Below are positions 24,530 to 32,094 of a DNA stretch of 64,000 nt, one piece after another. The stretch lies in the NCBI GenBank assembly GCA_035701265.1, contig DASSNU010000020.1, forward strand, positions 310,001 to 374,000. The letters run 5' to 3'. This DNA comes from DASSNU01 sp035701265. GTDB taxonomy: Bacteria > Gemmatimonadota > Gemmatimonadetes > Gemmatimonadales > Gemmatimonadaceae. Under the pieces are notes generated by a model. The model was not told the DNA's origin. It did not search any database and was given only the letters and a program-made list of their open reading frames with translations. Positions within the stretch are counted from its first letter, which is position 1; each line of letters begins with the position of its first letter. The translations under genes and the position numbers were made by a program.

Positions 24530-26733
24530 TCTGCCTCGCGGCGGTCGCGATCGGGGAGGGGGCACACCCGGCGTTCGCGCAGGCTCAGGAGCTTCCCGCG
24601 CGTCGGCTGTCCAGCATCGTCGGCGTCGCGGTTGAGGAATACGCAAAGGGAGTGGACGAGTCCGGGCGTCTCACCTCGGCCGACGAATACGGCGAGGCGA
24701 GGGACTTCCTGGTGGACGCGCGCGACGTGGCGCGGCGTCTCTCGTCGGACCGGGCAGCCACCGTCCGCGCGGTGCTCGACACCCTCATCGCAGCAGTCGC
24801 GGCGCGGCAGCCACCCTCCGAGCTGCGCCCGATCCGCGACCGATTGCTCGCCGCACTGGGTGCCGAGGGCGCGCTCGAGCTCCCGCGCCACGCGCTGGAC
24901 ACCACGGCCGGCCGCGTGCTCTACGCTGCACGCTGCGCGAGCTGCCACGGCGCCACCGGCAAGGGTGACGGACCGATGGCCGCGTCCATGGATCCGCGAC
25001 CCCCGGCCATCGGCGACGCAGACACGATGCGCGATGCCTCTCCCGCGCTGCTCTATCGCGTGATTTCCGTGGGTGTCTCCGGCACGCCCATGCCCGCGTG
25101 GGCGGGCACGCTCACGCCGGAGCAGCGCTGGAACATCGTGGCATATCTGCAGTCGCTGCACTCCACTCCCCAGGCGCGCCTGGAGGGCGAGGGTCTCTTT
25201 CTGCAGCGCTGCGCCGGGTGCCACGGCGCTCTGGGCGGTGGCGGTGGCGGGGTGGCCGACGCCCTCACGCACCTTCCGCCGGACATTGCATCTCTGGCCT
25301 GGCAGGCGGAGCGGAGCGACGCGCAGCTCGCCGAGGTGGTGCGGCACGGTCTCCCCGGCACCGCCATGCCTCCGTCCGCTGATCTGAACGACGCCGAGGT
25401 AGCGAAGGTGGTGGCGTTCGTGCGATCGCTCCCTCTCCGTGCGGGACAGTTGACCGGCGCGGTGGCGAGCAGCGCGGCGAACGACAGCACGCCGGAGGGC
25501 ACCGCACACAGGGTGCTGGGGCAGCTCGATGGCGCGTTGGCCGCCGCGCGGAGTGGACGGTTGAGCGACGCGGGCGATCGTGCGTTCGACTCGTACATCG
25601 CCTTCGAGCCGCTCGAGACGCGCGCCCGCGCGCGCAGTCCCGGTCTGGTGGCGACCATGGAGCGTCACTTCGCCGACTTCAAGGCGGCCATCCGGCGGGG
25701 CGACCTGCGCAGCGCCACGCAGTCGCGTGACGCAATCGAGGCGGGTCTCCCGGCCATCGTCGACCTGACGCGCCCCACCGCGGGACCGATGGCGGCGTTC
25801 CTTCAGTCGCTCCTCATCATCCTGCGCGAAGGATTCGAGGCGATCCTCGTGCTGGGCGCGGTGGTCGCGTTCCTGCTCAAGACCGGGCATCGCGAACGGC
25901 TGTCCTCCATCTGGACCGGCGCCGGGCTGGGACTCGCCGCGAGCGCCGCCACCGCGGTGGTGCTCAAGACCGCGCTGGCCGCCATGCCGGCCAGCCGCGA
26001 GATCATCGAGGGCGTCACGCTGCTCGTGGCGGTGGTGGTGCTCTTCTCGGTGAGCTACTGGCTCATCTCGCGCGCCGAGGCGGCGCGGTGGCAGCAGTTC
26101 ATTCGGGAGAAGGTGGACGCGGCGCTCACGCACGGCGGCTCGCGCGCGCTTGCCTTCGTCGCGTTCCTCGCCGTCTACCGCGAGGGCGCGGAGACCGCGC
26201 TGTTCTACCAGGCGCTCTTCGCCGAGGGAACGCATCTCGTCCTGCCGCTCTCGCTCGGCATCATCGTCGGCTTCGTGCTGCTGGCGATCGTCTTCACGCT
26301 GTTCTACCGCTTCGGCGTGCGCATTCCGCTCCGTCCCTTCTTCACCACCACCAGTCTGCTGTTGTACTATCTGGCGTTCGTGTTCATGGGGAAGGGCATC
26401 CGCGAGCTGCAGGAAGGGAACGCCATCTCCATGACGCTCATTCCCGGCTTCCCGCGCATCGAAGCACTGGGGATCTACAACACGGTGGAAAGCGTGCTGG
26501 CGCAGGTGATCCTGCTCGCCCTGTTCGTCTTTGCCGTCGCGAAGACGTTCTGGCCCAAGCGATCGGTGGCACTCCCCACCGCCGGACCGGTGGTGGTGGA
26601 CGTGGCGGATCTGTCGCATCGCGTGGCGAATCTGCAGGATACGGTCACGCGCGTGGAGACGCGGCTCACGGCGCTCGAGCGCGAGACGGTGGACCCGCAG
26701 GTGACCCGCCACTCCGGCGCCGACGAGTCGTGA
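24508..26733 (+). CDS. FTR1-family iron permease fused to two cytochrome c modules
   Basis: 741 aa. Signal peptide (cleavage near PAFAQ), then a periplasmic region with two haem c sites, CASCH (143-147) and CAGCH (235-239), each followed by a Met in a ligand position (M195 in GTPMPAW, M287 in GTAMPP). A helical linker follows (300-425), then a seven-helix permease with two REXXE iron-binding motifs, REGFE (440-444) and REGAE (558-562). The family oxidises Fe(II) and carries Fe(III) inward. Here cytochromes in the same chain would replace the separate oxidase (Fet3 in yeast, EfeO/B in E. coli). The C-terminus has a short coiled-coil-like segment. Single gene with its own promoter and a Fur-like site. 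Confidence 0.93.
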   Translation: MHLRTVLICLAAVAIGEGAHPAFAQAQELPARRLSSIVGVAVEEYAKGVDESGRLTSADEYGEARDFLVDARDVARRLSSDRAATVRAVLDTLIAAVAARQPPSELRPIRDRLLAALGAEGALELPRHALDTTAGRVLYAARCASCHGATGKGDGPMAASMDPRPPAIGDADTMRDASPALLYRVISVGVSGTPMPAWAGTLTPEQRWNIVAYLQSLHSTPQARLEGEGLFLQRCAGCHGALGGGGGGVADALTHLPPDIASLAWQAERSDAQLAEVVRHGLPGTAMPPSADLNDAEVAKVVAFVRSLPLRAGQLTGAVASSAANDSTPEGTAHRVLGQLDGALAAARSGRLSDAGDRAFDSYIAFEPLETRARARSPGLVATMERHFADFKAAIRRGDLRSATQSRDAIEAGLPAIVDLTRPTAGPMAAFLQSLLIILREGFEAILVLGAVVAFLLKTGHRERLSSIWTGAGLGLAASAATAVVLKTALAAMPASREIIEGVTLLVAVVVLFSVSYWLISRAEAARWQQFIREKVDAALTHGGSRALAFVAFLAVYREGAETALFYQALFAEGTHLVLPLSLGIIVGFVLLAIVFTLFYRFGVRIPLRPFFTTTSLLLYYLAFVFMGKGIRELQEGNAISMTLIPGFPRIEALGIYNTVESVLAQVILLALFVFAVAKTFWPKRSVALPTAGPVVVDVADLSHRVANLQDTVTRVETRLTALERETVDPQVTRHSGADES

Positions 26734-26765
26734 GCGCGACGCATCGCCCCTGAGCTCCGGCACGA

Positions 26766-27353
26766 ATGCTCACTCATCTCGATACGCTGTTCGCGCTTCC
26801 ATGGGGACCGCTGATCATCCTCATGCTGCGTGTCTGCGACGTGTCACTGGACACCATGCGCGTGCTCGCCGTGGTGCGCGGTCAGCGCGGCGCGGCTGCG
26901 GGGCTGGGATTCTTCCAGGCGCTCATCTGGATCTTCGCCGTCGGCAACGCGGTGAAGCACCTGGACAGCGTGTGGCACATCCTCGGCTACGCTGCGGGCT
27001 TCGGGCTCGGCACGCTGGTAGGCGTGACGATCGAGCGGGTGCTCGCGTACGGTCTCTCCACCGTGCGGATCGTCTCCACGCATGGCGGCGTGGAGATCGC
27101 GGAAGCGCTCCGCGCGCAGGGGTACGGCGTGACGGAGATGGCGGGCTACGGTCGGGACGGCGCCGTGGAGATCGTCACCTGCGTGGTGCAGCGGCAGCAC
27201 TTGGACGATGTGATGGCGCTGGTGGACGCGTGGGACCCCAGCGCGTTCGCCACGGTGGAGGAGCCGAAGATCTTGCGCGGCGGCTCGATCGCGAAGCGGC
27301 GCCGGCTCAACGTGCCGTGGCGCTCGGAGCGCTTCGGGCGACAGCGCGTCTAG
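26766..27353 (+). CDS. DUF2179/DUF5698 (UPF0316) membrane protein
   Basis: 195 aa. Three predicted membrane helices fill residues about 10-95 (LPWGPLIILMLRVCDVSLDT, LGFFQALIWIFAVGNAV, ILGYAAGFGLGTLVGVTIE). They are followed by a cytosolic DUF2179-like domain (VRIVSTHGGVEIAEALRAQG, VEIVTCVVQRQHLDDVM) and a basic tail. The family is widespread and uncharacterised; it resembles YitT-type proteins that pair a membrane unit with a nucleotide-binding-like domain. It lies 32 nt after the FTR1 gene and may be co-transcribed with it. Confidence 0.85.
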   Translation: MLTHLDTLFALPWGPLIILMLRVCDVSLDTMRVLAVVRGQRGAAAGLGFFQALIWIFAVGNAVKHLDSVWHILGYAAGFGLGTLVGVTIERVLAYGLSTVRIVSTHGGVEIAEALRAQGYGVTEMAGYGRDGAVEIVTCVVQRQHLDDVMALVDAWDPSAFATVEEPKILRGGSIAKRRRLNVPWRSERFGRQRV

Positions 27354-27393
27354 CGCGCAGGCACGGCGTCATCGCGCCGGTGTGCCGGATGCC

Positions 27394-27437
27394 GCGCCGT
27401 CGTCATGCCGGGTCGATGTCGCGCCGTCGTCACGCCG
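27394..27437. repeat. 17-nt direct repeat in the convergent gap
   Basis: GCGCCGTCGTCATGCCG (27394-27410) recurs with one mismatch at 27421-27437, partly inside the lgt 3' end. The 76-nt gap between the DUF2179 gene and lgt also has an imperfect inverted repeat (GGCAC...GTGCC, 27360-27387), but no clear terminator. Confidence 0.3.
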
Positions 27438-28257
27438 ACGCGTAGATCCCGCGCGCGCGCTCGGTCACCGTCCGCCGCGCCTGGATGAGCACGATCCCCC
27501 CCACTACGACCAGGAGCGCGATGAGCTGTGCCACCGTGAGACCGCCGATGAATCGGTCATCCTTGGCGCGGAGGAACTCGATGAGGAAGCGCTCGATCCC
27601 GGCGAGGATCATGTAGACGCCGAAGAGCCACCCTTCCGCGTGCACGTGTTTGCGCAGCCGCCAGAGGATGAGGAACATCACGATGCCCAACGTCACTTCC
27701 ATGAGCTGGGTGGGGTAGACGCTGAGCACGGTATCGGGAGACGTGCCTGGCGGCACGGGGATGCCGAACAGCACCTGCAGGTTGCCGGCGGTGGACGGTG
27801 GCGCCCCTTGCGGAAACTGCACGGCCAACGCCGACGACCAGGGGCGGCCGTAGTCGTCGCCCACCGCCCAGCATCCCGTGCGGCCGATCGCGTACGCGGC
27901 GGCCACGGCAATGCCGCCCACGTCCATCACACGCATGAGCGGGATCCGCTTCACGCGCGCGGTGGCCAGCACGGCGACCGTACCGCCGATGAGCCCGCCC
28001 CAGAACACGAATCCTGCCCGGCTCCACAGCATGTGGATGTCTCCGGTGAGCACCACGTAGTACAGCTTGGCGCCGAGCAGGCCGCCGATGACCGCGGCGA
28101 AGATGAGATCGCCGATCGGCGTGGGGTCGTAGCCGCGGCGCGCCAGCTCGCGCTGGGAGATGATCTGCGCGATCACGAAGGCGAGCAACACGGCCACGCC
28201 GAAGCCCGTGATCTCGAGCGGACCGACGCGGTACGCGAACGGGTGGTGGACGATCAT
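27430..28257 (-). CDS. lgt: Prolipoprotein diacylglyceryl transferase
   Basis: Moves diacylglycerol from phosphatidylglycerol to the lipobox Cys of prolipoproteins in the inner membrane. 275 aa from ATG 28257, which overlaps the tsaD stop (ATGA). About seven membrane segments. Recognisable features: YRVGPLEITGFGVAVLLAF at the start, FVFWGGLIGGTVAV, the signature GRTGCWAVGDDYGRPW, YPTQLMEVTLG and a C-terminal helix. The solute-binding lipoprotein at 2709-4349 is an example of a substrate. The frame is open for another 76 codons upstream, but these overlap tsaD and lack Lgt similarity. Last gene of the minus-strand housekeeping block. Confidence 0.93.
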   Translation of the reverse strand: MIVHHPFAYRVGPLEITGFGVAVLLAFVIAQIISQRELARRGYDPTPIGDLIFAAVIGGLLGAKLYYVVLTGDIHMLWSRAGFVFWGGLIGGTVAVLATARVKRIPLMRVMDVGGIAVAAAYAIGRTGCWAVGDDYGRPWSSALAVQFPQGAPPSTAGNLQVLFGIPVPPGTSPDTVLSVYPTQLMEVTLGIVMFLILWRLRKHVHAEGWLFGVYMILAGIERFLIEFLRAKDDRFIGGLTVAQLIALLVVVGGIVLIQARRTVTERARGIYASA

Positions 28258-29291
28258 GATGGGAGCAGTCCGGGGAGTGGGAGGGTGGCGTAGGCGTTCA
28301 GGTCGAGGGGGCTGTGCGTGCCGCGCTCGAGGTGGAAGAGTCCGGCACGGGCGATCATCGCCGCATTGTCCGTGGCCAGCCGCGGGGATGGCGCGAACAC
28401 CTCGACGCCGGCGGCGTCGAATCGCGCGCGCATGGCCTGGACGAGCGTGCGGTTGCACGCCACGCCGCCGCCCAGCACCACGCACGTGCGCGCATGCGCC
28501 GCGGCCGCGCGGGCGGTCTTCTCGACGAGCGTGTCGATGAGTGCGTCCTGGAACCCGCGCGCCAGGTGCGCACGCTCGGTTTCCACGTCCACGCCGCGCG
28601 CGGCGTTCATCACCGCCGTCTTGAGACCGCTGAACGACACGTCGTAGTAGTCGGCATCGCCCGCACGCTGATCGCTCCGCACCATGGGGCGCGCGAAGCG
28701 GTAGCGCGCGGGATCACCGTCGTGTGCGAGCCGCTCGATGGCCGGTCCGCCCGGATAGGGAAGACCGAGCAGCTTGGCCACCTTGTCGAACGCCTCGCCC
28801 GCCGCGTCGTCGCGCGTGGCGCCGAGGAGGCGGTAACGCCCCCACGCTTCCACGTCCAGCAGCAGCGTGTGTCCCCCGGACACGAGCAGCGCCGTGAATG
28901 GCGGGTGGACGGACGGGTGATCGAGCGTGGCGGCGAAGAGGTGCCCTTCCATGTGGTGCACGCCCACGCACGGCACGCCGCGCGCGAACGCGTACGCCTT
29001 GGCGAAGCTCACGCCCACGAGCAGCGCGCCCACGAGTCCCGGCGCGTGCGTGACCGCCACCGCATCCAGCTCGCCATCGCCGACGCTCGCATCGGCCAGC
29101 GCGCGCTCCACCACCGGCACGATGGCCGTCACGTGCGCGCGCGAGGCGATCTCGGGAACGACGCCGCCGAACACGCGGTGGACGTCCTGCGACAGCACGA
29201 CGAGCGACCGCTGGCGCACGGCGTCCCCCGCGCCGTCGAGCACGGCCGCCGATGTTTCGTCGCACGACGTCTCGATGCCGAGCACGCGCAT
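28254..29291 (-). CDS. tsaD: tRNA N6-adenosine threonylcarbamoyltransferase
   Basis: Catalyses the transfer of threonylcarbamoyl from TC-AMP to A37 of tRNAs reading ANN codons, with TsaB and TsaE (not in this window). 345 aa. Motifs: VLGIETSCDETSAAVLD at the N-terminus, the metal-binding HHMEGH (HxxEGH), LLVSGGHT, LGATRDDAAGEAFDKVAKLLGLPYPGG, VSFSGLKTAV and the C-terminal VLGGGVACNRTL. Length matches the family. It overlaps lgt by 4 nt and begins 4 nt after the YbbR gene. Confidence 0.96.
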   Translation of the reverse strand: MRVLGIETSCDETSAAVLDGAGDAVRQRSLVVLSQDVHRVFGGVVPEIASRAHVTAIVPVVERALADASVGDGELDAVAVTHAPGLVGALLVGVSFAKAYAFARGVPCVGVHHMEGHLFAATLDHPSVHPPFTALLVSGGHTLLLDVEAWGRYRLLGATRDDAAGEAFDKVAKLLGLPYPGGPAIERLAHDGDPARYRFARPMVRSDQRAGDADYYDVSFSGLKTAVMNAARGVDVETERAHLARGFQDALIDTLVEKTARAAAAHARTCVVLGGGVACNRTLVQAMRARFDAAGVEVFAPSPRLATDNAAMIARAGLFHLERGTHSPLDLNAYATLPLPGLLPS

Positions 29292-29295
29292 GCGG

Positions 29296-30063
29296 TCAGC
29301 GTCCTCCGCGTGCGGTCCCGGCCCGTGCCGTGGACGTGGTGTCCGGGACCGCGGCGGTTGGCGCGGTGGGAACGCGCACGCGCACCGCCGCCGGGCGCAC
29401 GAGCACGCCGAGGGCAGCCGTGTCGAGCGCGACGAGGATCGGTCGCGAGCTCTCCACCACCAGCTCGAGCGGCGTGGTCCAGACGGCGTCGAGCGTGCGC
29501 ACTCGCTCGGGCGCGCCGCTCACCAGCACGCTGTCCGGCTCGAACGATGGTTGCCCCGTGATCCGGATCGTCGCCGCCGCGCTCAACCGGAGCGCGGACC
29601 GCACGGGCAGCCGTCGCTCGGTGGCGGCACGGAGCGCCACCGTCAGTGTGCGCGGCTGGAGATCGTGCACGCTCACGCGGGCGCCGTGCACGTCCACGTT
29701 GTCCGGATCGAGCTCCACGCGCACCGTGTCCGGCGCGTCCGCCGCGACGGTCTGCGTGAGCACGGGAGGGTTCGCGCGCAGCTTGCGCAACTCTTCCGGT
29801 GTGCCGGCCACGTCGGCGGTGAGCGTGCGCGTGGGCGCATCGACAATGGTGCCGCTGTCGGTCTGGAGCGCCAGGCGGATCGTGACCTGCTCTTCCGTCA
29901 TGTCCTCCGTGTTCACGCGGAACCAGAGGGCGAGCGCGATGAGCACGGCGGCCACCTTGAGCACGAGCCGCTGCGTCATCACGGCTTGCAGCCAGTTGCG
30001 CGCCGTCTCGCGGGCCGTCTCGCGCGACGGGCCCCGCACCGGGCGAAGGTCGGGAGCGGTCAC
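29296..30063 (-). CDS. CdaR family protein (YbbR domains)
   Basis: 255 aa from GTG 30063. One N-terminal membrane helix (LVLKVAAVLIALALWFRVNTE, the usual YbbR start with a Trp-Phe at the interface) is followed by a large periplasmic region with at least two YbbR repeats (for example EELRKLRANPPVL and PDSVLVSGAPERVRTLDAVWTTPLEL). In Gram-positives CdaR binds and regulates the diadenylate cyclase CdaA; no cdaA gene is visible here. Between TlpA-like and tsaD genes on the same strand, with a 3-nt gap upstream. Confidence 0.85.
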   Translation of the reverse strand: MTAPDLRPVRGPSRETARETARNWLQAVMTQRLVLKVAAVLIALALWFRVNTEDMTEEQVTIRLALQTDSGTIVDAPTRTLTADVAGTPEELRKLRANPPVLTQTVAADAPDTVRVELDPDNVDVHGARVSVHDLQPRTLTVALRAATERRLPVRSALRLSAAATIRITGQPSFEPDSVLVSGAPERVRTLDAVWTTPLELVVESSRPILVALDTAALGVLVRPAAVRVRVPTAPTAAVPDTTSTARAGTARGGR

Positions 30064-30066
30064 GCG

Positions 30067-30606
30067 TCACTCACGCAGCAGGCGCTCGATCAGCGCTTCG
30101 TTGGTCGGCGAGTCCCACGCCTGCGGACCGATGTCCCACTTGCGGATGGTCCCGTCGCGCGCGATCACGAACGTTTCCGGATAGCCGGTGATCGGGTACG
30201 ACCGCTCGATCGTGCGGCGCGGGTCGTGGAGGATGCGGAAGGTGAGGCCGAGGTCGTGCGCGTACTTCCGGATGGTCTCCTCGCTCCCCGGCGCGTCCAC
30301 GCTCACCGCGAGCACGGTCAGCCCGCGCGTGCCGTATTTCTGATGCAGGTGCTCGATGCTCGGCATCTCCCAGCGGCAGGGGAGACACCAGGTGGCCCAG
30401 ACGTTGAGCAGCACCACCTGCCCGTGCACGTCGTGCAGATGCATGGCCACGGGGGTGGCATCGATCGTCGTGGCGGTGAAATCCGGCGCCGGCGAGCCCA
30501 CCGTCACCGGCGTCATGGCGGAGACCACACGGCGCGCGGCCACGAACCCTCCGGCCGCGAGTACGGCGAGCGCGCCGATCACGATCCACTGTCGTCGTAC
30601 ACTCAT
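30067..30606 (-). CDS. TlpA/ResA-family thiol-disulfide oxidoreductase
   Basis: 179 aa. An N-terminal membrane anchor or signal (WIVIGALAVLAAGGFVAA) is followed by a thioredoxin fold with the redox site WCLPC in LLNVWATWCLPCRWEMPS and the cis-Pro in GYPETFVI. APDFTATTID is the family start. It acts on the periplasmic side, either reducing apocytochrome c haem-site cysteines (two CxxCH cytochrome modules are encoded by the FTR1 gene) or other disulfides. The start ATG is 73 nt from the end of rpe. Confidence 0.92.
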   Translation of the reverse strand: MSVRRQWIVIGALAVLAAGGFVAARRVVSAMTPVTVGSPAPDFTATTIDATPVAMHLHDVHGQVVLLNVWATWCLPCRWEMPSIEHLHQKYGTRGLTVLAVSVDAPGSEETIRKYAHDLGLTFRILHDPRRTIERSYPITGYPETFVIARDGTIRKWDIGPQAWDSPTNEALIERLLRE

Positions 30607-30679
30607 CGCAGCATCCTCGTGCAGCGCGCGCCGTCGCCGGCCGGCGTGGCATCGCGGCGTCCCACGCGGGCGGGACGCG

Positions 30680-31345
30680 TCACGCCGTCTCCATACAGCA
30701 CTGGCGCAGCGCGCCGATCTCGCTCCCCGGGTCGTCGGCCGCGAACACCGCGTGGCCGGCCACGAACGTGTTCGCTCCCGCGCGCCACACCGACCCGATC
30801 GTCTCCCGACTCATCCCCCCGTCCACCTCCAGCAGCGCGCGGCTGCCGGTGCGGTCGAGCAGCGCGCGCGCCCGCCGCACCTTGTCCACCGAGCCGGGAA
30901 TGAACTTCTGCCCGCCGAAGCCGGGATTCACCGACATGATCATGAGCACGTCCAGGTCGGTTGCCACCTCGACCACCGCATCGAGCGGGGTGGACGGATT
31001 GATGGACGCGCCCGCCATGCACCCCAGCTCCTTGATGCGCCAGAGCTGCCGGTGCAGATGCGGCGAGACCTCCGGATGGATGGTCAGGACGTTCGCGCCC
31101 GCGTCGGCGAAGCGCTCCAAGTACTTCTCCGGCTCCACGACCATGAGATGTACGTCGAGCGGCAGCTCCGTGAGACGTCGCACGGTCGCGATGACCTTCT
31201 CACCGAAGGTGAGGTTGGGCACGTACCGGCCATCCATGACGTCAATGTGGATCCAGTCGGCACCGCCCGCCTCGATGCGGGCGATCTCCTCTCCCAGCCG
31301 CGCGAAATCCGCGCTCAGAATGGACGGCGCGATGCGAACGCTCAT
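30680..31345 (-). CDS. rpe: Ribulose-phosphate 3-epimerase
   Basis: Interconverts ribulose 5-phosphate and xylulose 5-phosphate in the pentose phosphate pathway. 221 aa TIM barrel with the expected metal and catalytic sites: VRIAPSILSADFARLGEE, DWIHIDVMDGRYVPNLTFG, DVHLMVVEP, TIHPE, MIMSVNPGFGGQKFIPG and EVDGGMS. The start overlaps the stop of the PASTA gene (ATGA). Confidence 0.97.
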   Translation of the reverse strand: MSVRIAPSILSADFARLGEEIARIEAGGADWIHIDVMDGRYVPNLTFGEKVIATVRRLTELPLDVHLMVVEPEKYLERFADAGANVLTIHPEVSPHLHRQLWRIKELGCMAGASINPSTPLDAVVEVATDLDVLMIMSVNPGFGGQKFIPGSVDKVRRARALLDRTGSRALLEVDGGMSRETIGSVWRAGANTFVAGHAVFAADDPGSEIGALRQCCMETA

Positions 31346-32094
31346 GGGCGTTGTGGCGTGATCGTGAGGGCGACGGCTGTTCCGAGGGGGACCGACGTCT
31401 GCGCGGCTGGGGATTGAGCGACCACCGTGTTGGGCGGCAGAATGCTCGCGGAGTCGACGCGGATGGCGCCCACCGTGAGCCCGACCTGCGCGAGTACCGC
31501 GCGTGCTTGCGAGACATCCTGGCCGGCCACGTCGGGCACGAGCACCGACGACGGGCCGGCGCTCACCGTGAGATCGACCGGCGATGGGACGGGGACGCGC
31601 GCGCCCGCGTCGGGCTGGCTCGAGAGCACCTGGCCGCGCACCGCCGCGTTCTCCTCCTCGTGGACCTCGCCCACGGCGAGCCCCGCGTTCTGGATGGCCA
31701 GCTCCGCCTCGGTGCGCGACATCCCGGCGACAGGAGGCACGAGCACCGTCCGCTGCCCGCGACTCAACTCGAGGGTCACCCGCGTACCGCGCGCCTCGGT
31801 GGAACCCGGAGGAGGGTCCTGTCCCAGCACCGTGCCCGCCGGCGCGCTGTCGTGAAAGCGTGACGGCCCCTTGGATGGGTCGAAGCCCGCTGCTTCCAGT
31901 TGTTTCGAGGCGGAATCGTAGCTCAGTCCCACGACGTTCGGAATCTCGGCGTCGCTGGAGACGAGCTGCGGCGGGAAGACGAAGAACGCCACGATGAGAT
32001 AGGCGAGCACGAAGCCGCCCACCGCGGTCACGACGAACGGCAGCGCCCGCCGTGCGGTGCGCCGCCAGTTGGCGCGAATGGTCTCCCAGTTCAC
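31342..32094 (-). CDS. Membrane-anchored PASTA-domain protein without a kinase
   Basis: 250 aa from GTG 32094 (GTGA overlap with rsmB). After a short cytosolic basic segment (NWRRTARRALPF) comes one membrane helix (VVTAVGGFVLAYLIVAFFVF). Three PASTA repeats follow: residues about 47-115 (AEIPNVVGLSYDSASKQLEA), 116-182 (VLVPPVAGMSRTEAELAIQ) and 183-250 (VLVPDVAGQDVSQARAVLAQ). PASTA domains bind uncrosslinked peptidoglycan or muropeptides in the periplasm. They are normally fused to PknB-type kinases or PBPs. Here they stand alone, while a Ser/Thr kinase lacking PASTA is encoded at 535-1605. The protein may scaffold division or cell-wall enzymes. Confidence 0.9.
   Translation of the reverse strand: MNWETIRANWRRTARRALPFVVTAVGGFVLAYLIVAFFVFPPQLVSSDAEIPNVVGLSYDSASKQLEAAGFDPSKGPSRFHDSAPAGTVLGQDPPPGSTEARGTRVTLELSRGQRTVLVPPVAGMSRTEAELAIQNAGLAVGEVHEEENAAVRGQVLSSQPDAGARVPVPSPVDLTVSAGPSSVLVPDVAGQDVSQARAVLAQVGLTVGAIRVDSASILPPNTVVAQSPAAQTSVPLGTAVALTITPQRP

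Noticed and set aside
24157..26763. 868-codon minus-strand frame opposite the FTR1 gene
   Set aside because: No recognisable motifs; the plus-strand frame has signal peptide, CxxCH and REXXE motifs.
27354..27429. Terminator between the DUF2179 gene and lgt
   Set aside because: Only an imperfect inverted repeat with a 3-nt bulge and a pair of direct repeats are visible; too weak to call.
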